A DNA stretch of 11,650 bases, taken from positions 1-11,650 of the forward strand of contig VGXK01000025.1 in the NCBI GenBank assembly GCA_016873355.1, written 5' to 3'. The stretch comes from Phycisphaerae bacterium. GTDB lineage: Bacteria; Planctomycetota; Phycisphaerae; Phycisphaerales; SM1A02. This document shows, in pieces, positions 1 to 5,955 of this stretch (positions within the stretch are counted from its first letter, which is position 1; every line of letters begins with the position of its first letter). The translations under genes were made by a program, and so were the position numbers. A model generated the notes under the pieces. It worked only from the letters and a program-made list of their open reading frames with translations, was not told the DNA's origin and did not search any database.

Positions 1-570
1 GGCGCCGTATCCGCTGAAGCCCGTGTAGGTGTGCGAGCCGACGGCGGGGTTCGTGTCGAGACCCGCTTCGCTGCCGAGCGGTCCCGGATTGCCGGGCCCG
101 TAGCCCGGCACGTACATGCCTTCGTTGGTGGTGGCGCCGACCGCCGCCGGATTCACGAAGGTGGTTGGTGCGTAACCGGCCATGGCCGCACCGCCCTGTC
201 CCGGCATTCCGTGATAGTGAACGTGGTAATGGATGCCGCCGGCTGCTGCGGCCTGCAGCGCCGCCGCGTCGACCATGCCGCCCGGATTGTTGTAGCCCAT
301 CGGTCCGCTCGAGGCGGCGCCCTGGTTGCCGGTGGGCGGCGGTCCCTTGATCTCGACGCTCGTTCCCGACTCGGTCATCGTCGGCGGCCCCGGGATCTCG
401 CGGTCGCTGTTCTGCGCCGCGCCGCCGCTCGCTCCGGACCCGCCTCCCGAGCCCGCGCTCTGGATGGGAGACGCCGCGAGCAGCAGGATCGCGCCGCTCA
501 GCATCGATCCCGTCACGAACGGCAGTGCGATTCGACGAAGCGGCGACGACGAATTCGGGCTCGAGCTCAT
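1..570 (-). CDS. Exported Gly/Pro/Ala-rich protein with His-strand motif, N-terminal part (partial)
   Basis: The frame is open from ATG 568-570 to the left edge (190 codons, no stop), so the C-terminus lies outside the window. An AGGAG site six bases upstream supports the start. Residues 1-13 form a Ser-rich, basic n-region ending LRR. Residues 14-34 are hydrophobic (IALPFVTGSMLSGAILLLAA), and a cleavage site near SPIQSA is plausible, so the protein is probably exported. The remainder is low-complexity: a Gly/Ser linker (about 39-52), Pro/Gly-rich stretches, an Ala-rich helix-like segment (102-110) and then IHYHVHYHG (113-121), in which four His alternate with Tyr or Val. That pattern would place all His on one face of a beta strand and could bind metal. 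I recognise no family. It may be a surface or structural protein. Being read as a gene rests on the start, signal peptide and lack of stops; function is unknown. Confidence 0.72.
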   Translation of the reverse strand, partial: MSSSPNSSSPLRRIALPFVTGSMLSGAILLLAASPIQSAGSGGGSGASGGAAQNSDREIPGPPTMTESGTSVEIKGPPPTGNQGAASSGPMGYNNPGGMVDAAALQAAAAGGIHYHVHYHGMPGQGGAAMAGYAPTTFVNPAAVGATTNEGMYVPGYGPGNPGPLGSEAGLDTNPAVGSHTYTGFSGYGA

Positions 571-576
571 GGTGGA

Positions 577-581
577 CTCCT
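577..581 (-). promoter_or_regulatory. Shine-Dalgarno site for the exported Gly/Pro/Ala-rich protein
   Basis: On the minus strand AGGAG lies six bases before the ATG at 570. It fixes the start directly ahead of a signal peptide. Confidence 0.7.
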
Positions 582-686
582 GCGTGCTATGGACGCGGTG
601 GAAGCGATCGGCGACTCGACGCGCTCGCGCTCCGAGGACTCGTCCGCGGCCGGCGCGACGACGCGATCGTAGCACTCGCGGGCGCC

Positions 687-700
687 CTCGCGGCCGCGAG
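687..700. repeat. Perfect 14-bp palindrome (CTCGCGGCCGCGAG)
   Basis: CTCGCGG is followed at once by its exact reverse complement CCGCGAG, with no spacer. It sits 46 bases before the transketolase GTG. A spacerless palindrome suits a dimeric DNA-binding protein better than an RNA hairpin, but chance is a fair alternative in such GC-rich DNA. Confidence 0.45.
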
Positions 701-722
701 CGGCGCGGCGCCGGCGCGCCGC
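700..722 (+). repeat. Inverted repeat with 8-bp arms upstream of tkt
   Basis: Arms GCGGCGCG (700-707) and CGCGCCGC (715-722) are perfectly complementary around a seven-base spacer. The right arm ends 23 bases before the tkt start codon. If transcribed it would be a very stable hairpin in the tkt leader. No T-run follows, so it is not a classical terminator. Confidence 0.45.
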
Positions 723-745
723 GAACGACCGGGTAGCATCCGCGC

Positions 746-2875
746 GTGGTGAGTCCCTCCGCAGACACCGCCGCAAAGAGCGTGAATCCGCGACGACCCG
801 TGGCGGGCACGCCCGCGGACGTGCCCGAGATCGACGCCCTGGCGATCAACACGATTCGCACGCTTTCGATGGATGCGGTGCAGGCGGCGGATTCGGGACA
901 CCCCGGAACGCCGATGGCCCTGGCGCCGGTGGCGTATGCGCTCTGGCAGCGGATGCTGCGATACGACCCGCGCGCGCCGGGTTGGCCGGATCGGGATCGC
1001 TTCGTGCTCTCGAACGGCCACGCATCGATGCTGCTCTATTCGCTGCTGCACCTGGCGCAGGTGCGCGAGCGCGACGGTTCCGACAGGAACGCGGTGAGTC
1101 TCGACGACATCCGCGCGTTTCGACAGCTCGGCAGCAGGTGCCCGGGACATCCCGAGCACGGACTCACGACCGGCGTGGAGACGACGACGGGCCCGCTCGG
1201 GCAGGGCGTCGCCACGAGCGTCGGCATGGCCATGGCCGCCCGCTGGCTCGCGGCGACCTACGACCGTCCCGGCTTCGAGCTCTTCACGTTCCGCACCTGG
1301 GCGATCTGCGGCGACGGCTGCCTCATGGAGGGAATCACCGGCGAAGCGGCGTCGCTCGCGGGTCATCTGGCGCTCTCGAACCTCTGCTGGATCTACGACA
1401 ACAACCACATCACGATCGAGGGGCACACCGATCTCGCCTACTCCGACGACGTGGCGGCTCGATTCCTCGGCTACAAGTGGAACGTGCTGCGCGTGGGAGA
1501 CGCGAACGATCTCGACGAGCTCGAGCGGGCGCTGCGCGAGGCGAGCGCCACGACGGATCGGCCGACGATCGTGATCGTCGACAGCCACATCGGCTGGGGC
1601 GCGCCGAATCGGCAGGACACGAGCGCCGCGCACGGCGAGCCGCTCGGCGAGGACGAGATTCGCGCCACGAAGCGCTTCTACGGCTGGCCGGAGGACGCGA
1701 AGTTCCTCGTTCCCGACGGCGTGCGCGAGCGTTTCGCCGAGGGCGTCGGCGCACGCGGCGCCGCGCTCGCGAAGCAGTGGAACGAGCGTTTCGCGAGCTA
1801 CGCGACGAAGTTTCCGAAGGAGGCGGCGGAACTCCGGGCCATGTGGAAGCGCGAACTGCCCGCGGGCTGGGAATCGGCGCTGACGCCGTTTCCGCCCGAC
1901 TCGAAGGGCATGGCCACGCGCGTCTCGAGCGGGAAGATCCTCAACTCGCTTGCGCAGCGCGTCCCGTGGATGATCGGCGGCGCGGCGGACCTCGCTCCGA
2001 GCACGAAGACGCGGCTCGAGTTCAAGGAGGCGGGGGACTTCCTGCCGAATTCGATCGGCCGCAACCTCCACTTCGGCATTCGCGAGCACGCGATGGGCGC
2101 GGTCTCGAACGGCCTCGCGCTCTGCGGAGTGCGCCCCTTCGCCAGCGGATTCCTGATCTTCAGCGACTACATGCGCGGCTCGATGCGCCTCAGCGCGCTC
2201 ATGGAGCTGCCGGTCGCGTTCGTGTTCACGCACGACTCGATCGGACTCGGCGAGGACGGCCCCACGCATCAGCCGATCGAACAGCTTGCAAGCCTCCGCG
2301 CCATGCCGGGCGTGCTGCTTTTCCGCCCCTGCGACGCGAACGAGGCGCTCGAGTGCTGGCGCGTCGCCATGACGACGACGCACGAACCGTCCATCTTCGC
2401 GCTCTCGCGGCAGAATCTGCCGACGCTCGATCGCACGAAGTTCGCGGAGGCGCGAGGCGCCGCGAACGGCGGCTACGTGCTGCGCGATTCGCCGGGAGGT
2501 GCGCCGCAGGTGATCCTGATCGCCACCGGCAGCGAAGTCCCGCTCGTCGTGGCGGCGGCCGATCTGCTCGAGCGCGACGGCGTGCGCGTGCGCATCGTGA
2601 GCTTGCCGTGCTGGCAGCTCTTCGAGCGGCAGTCGCGAGAGGCTCGCGAGCAGGTGCTGCCGCCGTCGATCACGGCGCGCGTGGCCGTGGAGCAGGCGAG
2701 CTCGTTCGGCTGGGAGCGCTACGTCGGCGAGAACGGCGCGGTGATCGGCATGACCAGCTTCGGCGCGAGCGCGCCGATCAGGCAGCTCCAGCAGCGCTTC
2801 GGATTCGAGCCGGCGCACGTGGCGCAGGTGGCGAAGCAGACGATCGCCCGCAGCGCGAAGGGTGCGAAGCCGTGA
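746..2875 (+). CDS. tkt: Transketolase
   Basis: Transketolase moves two-carbon ketol units between sugar phosphates in the non-oxidative pentose phosphate pathway, using thiamine diphosphate (TPP) and a divalent metal in the cytoplasm. All the family landmarks are present: SGHPGTPM (His52), NGHAS (His92), GPLGQG (149-154), the TPP/metal motif GDG (189-191) running to DNN (218-220), the catalytic Glu447 in GIREHAMG, EDGPTHQP (His508) and the phosphate-binding LSRQNLP (Arg555). At 709 residues it is somewhat longer than the roughly 660 usual for the family; the excess is mostly an N-terminal tail of about 27 residues. The first in-frame ATG falls inside the conserved core, so a GTG start is required; 746 is chosen, but GTG at 749 is equally possible. 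No good Shine-Dalgarno site precedes it. The stop overlaps the start of rpiB, which suggests a two-gene operon. Confidence 0.97.
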   Translation: MVSPSADTAAKSVNPRRPVAGTPADVPEIDALAINTIRTLSMDAVQAADSGHPGTPMALAPVAYALWQRMLRYDPRAPGWPDRDRFVLSNGHASMLLYSLLHLAQVRERDGSDRNAVSLDDIRAFRQLGSRCPGHPEHGLTTGVETTTGPLGQGVATSVGMAMAARWLAATYDRPGFELFTFRTWAICGDGCLMEGITGEAASLAGHLALSNLCWIYDNNHITIEGHTDLAYSDDVAARFLGYKWNVLRVGDANDLDELERALREASATTDRPTIVIVDSHIGWGAPNRQDTSAAHGEPLGEDEIRATKRFYGWPEDAKFLVPDGVRERFAEGVGARGAALAKQWNERFASYATKFPKEAAELRAMWKRELPAGWESALTPFPPDSKGMATRVSSGKILNSLAQRVPWMIGGAADLAPSTKTRLEFKEAGDFLPNSIGRNLHFGIREHAMGAVSNGLALCGVRPFASGFLIFSDYMRGSMRLSALMELPVAFVFTHDSIGLGEDGPTHQPIEQLASLRAMPGVLLFRPCDANEALECWRVAMTTTHEPSIFALSRQNLPTLDRTKFAEARGAANGGYVLRDSPGGAPQVILIATGSEVPLVVAAADLLERDGVRVRIVSLPCWQLFERQSREAREQVLPPSITARVAVEQASSFGWERYVGENGAVIGMTSFGASAPIRQLQQRFGFEPAHVAQVAKQTIARSAKGAKP

Positions 2876-3423
2876 GCGGCGCGCACGGCGGCGACTCGCG
2901 CAGCGGCGATTCGGGCGGCGGCGCGCCGGCCGCGATCGTGATCGGCAGCGACCACGCCGGCTTCGATCTCAAGCAGACGCTGATTCCCTTCGTGCGCTCG
3001 CTCGGGCACGAGGTGATCGACGTGGGCACGAACTCCCGCGACCCCGTCGACTACCCCGACTTCGCCGAGAAGGTGGCGGAGCAGATTCTGGTCGGCCGCG
3101 CGGATCGAGGCATCCTGCTCTGCGGCTCGGGCGTCGGCGCGAGCGTCGCCGCGAACAAGATCCCGGGAATCCGCGCCGGCAACTGCGAGGACTACTACTC
3201 GTCGCACCAGGGCGTGGAGCACGACGACATGAACGTGCTCGTGCTCGGCGGGCGCATCGTGGGCGCGGCGCTGGCGCAGGACATGGTTCGCGCGTTTCTC
3301 GGCGCCCGTTACACGGCCGAGGAGCGTCACCGCCGGCGCCTCGCCAAGGTGGCCGCGATCGAGCAGCATCCCGAGCGCTACCGGGAATGGCAGCGGGTCG
3401 GCGGAGGTCTCAACCGCACATGA
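2872..3423 (+). CDS. rpiB: Ribose-5-phosphate isomerase B
   Basis: This enzyme interconverts ribose 5-phosphate and ribulose 5-phosphate (RpiB/LacAB family), supplying the substrates of the transketolase encoded just upstream. Visible landmarks are IGSDHAGFDLK (24-34), the catalytic-cysteine segment LLCGSGVGASVAANKIPGIR (Cys84) and HDDMNVLVLGGR with His117. The C-terminal part (about 146-175) has the basic, Arg-rich helix seen in many family members. The protein is 183 residues, longer than the usual 145-155, partly because of a 20-residue Gly/Ser-rich N-terminal tail. The GTG start at 2872 overlaps the tkt stop as GTGA, and GAAGGG at 2857-2862 is a plausible ribosome site. A later GTG at 2938 would remove the first beta strand, so it was not chosen. 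Translational coupling to tkt is likely. Confidence 0.95.
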   Translation: MSGAHGGDSRSGDSGGGAPAAIVIGSDHAGFDLKQTLIPFVRSLGHEVIDVGTNSRDPVDYPDFAEKVAEQILVGRADRGILLCGSGVGASVAANKIPGIRAGNCEDYYSSHQGVEHDDMNVLVLGGRIVGAALAQDMVRAFLGARYTAEERHRRRLAKVAAIEQHPERYREWQRVGGGLNRT

Positions 3424-3532
3424 TCGGCGCGTCGCCGAACGGTTCGCAACGATGATCGAATGGACGGTCCGTCCGTCGGTCCGCATCGGCGCGGCACGAC
3501 GAACGGTCGGACCGATGCAAAGGAGTCACGAA
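3424..3532 (+). promoter_or_regulatory. Leader of the PepSY-FKBP gene with competing inverted repeats
   Basis: The 109 bases between rpiB and the PepSY-FKBP gene hold two direct copies of CGGTCCG (3465-3471 and 3477-3483) and one inverted copy CGGACCG (3508-3514). The second direct copy and its flanks pair with 3508-3517 over ten positions (3474-3483; one G-T pair), ending one base before the ribosome site. The first copy could pair with the same partner, or fold on itself as the 6-bp inverted repeat 3462-3474. No T-run is present. A promoter is expected here if the gene is not co-transcribed with rpiB; none was clear. Confidence 0.4.
3519..3525 (+). promoter_or_regulatory. Shine-Dalgarno site fixing the PepSY-FKBP start
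   Basis: AAAGGAG lies seven bases before ATG 3533. It rules in this start over the in-frame ATG at 3452, which would place 27 residues with no export character ahead of the signal peptide. Confidence 0.85.
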
Positions 3533-4423
3533 ATGTCACGGAATTCGAGGATGTGGATGCGTCGCGTCGGTCTCTCGCTCGCAGCGCCGGCGGCGCTCGT
3601 CGCCGCCGCCGCCACGGCGCAGTCGGTCGTTTCGAAGGCGGACTTCGAGACGATTCCGCCGGCGGTGACGGAATCGGAATCGGCGCTGAAGGGCGCTCCC
3701 GTCTCGTTGTCGAAGGCGATGTCGAGCGCCGAAGAGGCCGCGGGCGGCGCGGCGGTTTCCGCGCGCGCGGTGATCGGCAGCGGCGGCGCCGTCACCTACG
3801 AGTTCATGTGCACCGCCGGCGGCGTGATGAAGCGCGTGGAGGTGGACGGCCAGAGCGGAAAGGTCACCGCCGCCACGATCACGCTCAACGCCGCCATCGC
3901 CAAGGCGCTCGAGCGGGCGCCGGGCGTGGTGCGCGTGGCCGACAGCAACCTGCTCGCCGATCCGCCGCTCTACGTGGTCCAGGTGCTCGCGGCCGGCAAG
4001 GTTCACGAACTCTCGATCGACGCGACGAGCGGCGAGATCGTCGAGGAAGTGATCAAGGGCCGATTCCCGGGCGTGCTCGCGGAAGGGGAGATGGTGTCCC
4101 TGCCGAGCGGACTCAAGTACATCGAAGTCGTCGAAGGAACGGGCGCCACTCCCGCGGGTCCGTCCTCGAACGTGAAGGTCCACTACACCGGCTACCTCGT
4201 CGACGGAACGAAGTTCGACAGCTCGGTCGATCGAGGTCAGCCCACCTCGTTCGCGCTCAATCGGGTGGTGAAGGGCTGGTCGGAGGGAGTGAGCACCATG
4301 AAGGTCGGCGGCAAGCGCAAGCTCATCATTCCCTATGCCCTTGCGTACGGCGCGGAGGGACGCGGGCCCATTCCGCCGAAGGCGACGCTCATCTTCGACA
4401 TCGAACTGCTCGGCACGGAATGA
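3533..4423 (+). CDS. Exported FKBP-type peptidyl-prolyl isomerase with two N-terminal PepSY-like repeats
   Basis: The 296-residue protein should assist folding outside the cytoplasm by cis-trans isomerisation of prolyl bonds. Residues 1-29 are a signal peptide: basic MSRNSRMWMRR, a hydrophobic Ala-rich core and a likely cut after ATA. Two PepSY-like units follow (about 57-113 and 116-173). Each has a helix, two strands and a closing VDGQSGKV or IDATSGEI, like the PepSY consensus D-tGk. The FKBP domain (about 188-296) is complete. Counterparts of the FKBP12 pocket residues are Tyr218 (VHYTGY), Phe228 and Asp229 (KFDSS), Arg234, Val245-Val246, Trp249 (KGWSEGV), Tyr272 (AYG) and Phe288 (IFDIELL), so it is likely active. 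Periplasmic FKBPs normally have a helical dimerisation domain (FkpA/Mip) here, so the PepSY pair is unusual. A lipoprotein gene starts 25 bases downstream. The PepSY call rests on pattern only. Confidence 0.9.
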   Translation: MSRNSRMWMRRVGLSLAAPAALVAAAATAQSVVSKADFETIPPAVTESESALKGAPVSLSKAMSSAEEAAGGAAVSARAVIGSGGAVTYEFMCTAGGVMKRVEVDGQSGKVTAATITLNAAIAKALERAPGVVRVADSNLLADPPLYVVQVLAAGKVHELSIDATSGEIVEEVIKGRFPGVLAEGEMVSLPSGLKYIEVVEGTGATPAGPSSNVKVHYTGYLVDGTKFDSSVDRGQPTSFALNRVVKGWSEGVSTMKVGGKRKLIIPYALAYGAEGRGPIPPKATLIFDIELLGTE

Positions 4424-4448
4424 GCGGCGACCGGGATACGATGTGGCA

Positions 4449-4766
4449 ATGAAGCAAGGCAATCACCGTCGCCCGGCCTGGTCGGTCGTGCTTGCCGGCT
4501 CGCTCCTGGGAGCGTTCGTCGGGGCGTTCGTCGCCGCGTGCGACGAGGATCGACCGACGCCGGTCGTGAAGGCGGTCGATCCCGCCGACAATCCGAACGG
4601 ACCTCCGAAGGACGCGGGCGCGGCCGGCAAGAATCCGATCAGCGGCCATCGCAAGAGCGCCTACGGCAAGGCCTACGACGTCGCCGAGAATCTCGTCGAC
4701 GAGAAGATCCCCGCGTACAACCGGAAGATCGAGGAAGAGGTCGAGAAGAACAAGCAGGGCAAGTGA
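4449..4766 (+). CDS. Small putative lipoprotein of unknown function
   Basis: This encodes 105 residues. The n-region is basic (MKQGNHRRP), residues 11-30 are hydrophobic (WSVVLAGSLLGAFVGAFVAA) and Cys31 follows in a VAAC lipobox, so lipid attachment at Cys31 is likely. Asp at +2 would favour the inner membrane by the E. coli rule, which may not hold here. The mature part is short: a Pro/Asp/Asn-rich spacer (about 32-60), then a charged, helix-forming tail (about 66-105, ending EEEVEKNKQGK). No known domain was recognised. ATG 4449 is preferred over GTG 4443, two codons upstream; neither has a strong ribosome site. The 25-base gap from the PepSY-FKBP gene implies co-transcription and perhaps a shared envelope role. 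Confidence 0.75.
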   Translation: MKQGNHRRPAWSVVLAGSLLGAFVGAFVAACDEDRPTPVVKAVDPADNPNGPPKDAGAAGKNPISGHRKSAYGKAYDVAENLVDEKIPAYNRKIEEEVEKNKQGK

Positions 4767-4818
4767 GCGCGTGCCGAATGGGAGCGGGCCGGTCGCTCGA
4801 TGAGAGCGCGGCCGAGTC
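4767..4818. terminator. Convergent spacer with a small hairpin, possible shared terminator
   Basis: Two transcription units end head-on around this 52-base spacer. CGCTC (4794-4798) and GAGCG (4804-4808) can pair around a five-base loop. There is no T-run on either strand, so intrinsic termination is not established; Rho or another mechanism is equally possible. Confidence 0.3.
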
Positions 4819-5946
4819 TCACTTCGCCGTCAGCGCGTCGGGGTTGAGTGCGCGCAGATCGTCGGTGACGAAGAGGCCGTCGCGCCGGATCACCGAATCG
4901 TCGAAGGAGATCGTGCCGCCGCCGTGTTCGGGGCGCTGGATCGCCACGAGATCCCAGTGGATCTCGCTCTTGTTGCCGTTGTTCGCTTCCGCATAGCAGT
5001 TGCCGGGCGTGAAGTGGAAGCTGCCGGCGATCTTCTCGTCGAAGAGGATGTCCTTCATCGGCTCCCGGATGTACGGATTGAATCCGATCGCGAACTCGCC
5101 GACGAAGCGGGCGCCTGCGTCCGTGTCGAAGATCGACTCGAGCGTCTTCTGCTGCTGATCGGCGCGGCATGAGACGATGCGCCCGCCCTTGAATTCGAGC
5201 CGCACGTTCGTGAACGAGGTGCCGTTGTAGATCGTCGGCGCATTGAAGTGGATGACGCCGTCGACGCTCTCGCGCACCGGCGCGGTGAAGCATTCGCCGT
5301 CCGGAATGTTCGCGTTGCCGCAGCAGGGCACCACGCCGATTCCCTTGATGCTGAAGCGAAGATCGGTGTCGCCCGGCCCCTTGATGTGCACGCGATCGGC
5401 GGCCCGCATCCGCGCCGCGAGCCTTTCCGCGGCGCCGGCCATGCGCCCGTAGTCGAGGTTGCAGACGTCGAAGTAGAAGTCCTCGAACGCCTCGGAACTC
5501 ATGCCGGCGAGCTGCGCCATCGACGGCGTGGGCCAGCGCAGCACGCACCAGCGCGTGTGCGGCACGCGCTGCTCGAAGTGCACGGGCTTCTGGTAGAGAC
5601 GAGCCACCTTCTGCATCTGCGCATCGGCGATGCCCGACATCTCGCTCACGTTCTCCGAGCCGCGCACGCCGATGTAGCACTTCATTCGCTTCATGCGCTC
5701 GCGATCGCACTCGGCCCAGACCTTGAGGTCCTCGTCGGCGGCGTCCTTGTTGAGCGCCCGCATCACGCGCGTGCGACGCAGCGCCGCGTGGGCGTGACCG
5801 CCGGCGCGGCGGGCCTCCTCCACGATCGCGATCGCCACTTCGTCCGGACAGTCGAAGGTCTCGACGAGCAGATGCTCGCCCCGGCCGAGCTTGACCGAGT
5901 GCGTGACGAGATTCCGCGCGAGCGTGCGAAGTCGGGGGTCGAGCAT
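4819..5946 (-). CDS. M29-family metallo-aminopeptidase
   Basis: M29 (AmpS/AmpT/PepS-type) aminopeptidases release N-terminal amino acids from peptides using two metal ions, normally in the cytoplasm. The 375-residue protein has no signal peptide and is close to the family length of about 370-415. Likely metal ligands and catalytic residues, matched by motif, are Glu218 (NIPDGECFTAP), Glu284 (GEFAIG), His311 (SFHFTPG) and His330/Asp332 (SEIHWDL), the last being the family's usual S-x-I-H-x-D signature. The N-terminal half (MLDPRLRTLARNLV, then GRGEHLLVE) also fits. ATG 5946 is the first credible start. There is no clear Shine-Dalgarno site, and the gap to the upstream C25 peptidase gene is only nine bases, so it is probably read from the same transcript. 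In that setting it could finish peptides made by the exported peptidase, which is inference. Confidence 0.92.
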   Translation of the reverse strand: MLDPRLRTLARNLVTHSVKLGRGEHLLVETFDCPDEVAIAIVEEARRAGGHAHAALRRTRVMRALNKDAADEDLKVWAECDRERMKRMKCYIGVRGSENVSEMSGIADAQMQKVARLYQKPVHFEQRVPHTRWCVLRWPTPSMAQLAGMSSEAFEDFYFDVCNLDYGRMAGAAERLAARMRAADRVHIKGPGDTDLRFSIKGIGVVPCCGNANIPDGECFTAPVRESVDGVIHFNAPTIYNGTSFTNVRLEFKGGRIVSCRADQQQKTLESIFDTDAGARFVGEFAIGFNPYIREPMKDILFDEKIAGSFHFTPGNCYAEANNGNKSEIHWDLVAIQRPEHGGGTISFDDSVIRRDGLFVTDDLRALNPDALTAK

Positions 5947-5955
5947 GGCCCGATG

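Larger units (their letters stand above)
571..745. promoter_or_regulatory. Divergent intergenic spacer upstream of the secreted protein gene and tkt
   Basis: This 175-base spacer separates two genes transcribed away from each other, so promoters for both should lie here. I could not pick convincing -35/-10 boxes by eye. It does hold two strong GC-rich inverted repeats (687-700 and 700-722), listed separately. No small open frame with a credible start and ribosome site was seen. Confidence 0.5.

Noticed and set aside
587..2818. A 743-codon open frame antisense to transketolase
   Set aside because: The product is an Arg/Ala/His-rich string with no domain, and it is the mirror of strongly conserved tkt codons. 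Long antisense frames are expected in GC-rich coding DNA.
3452..3532. Earlier ATG for the PepSY-FKBP protein
   Set aside because: It adds 27 residues with no export character before a good signal peptide, while ATG 3533 has AAAGGAG seven bases upstream.
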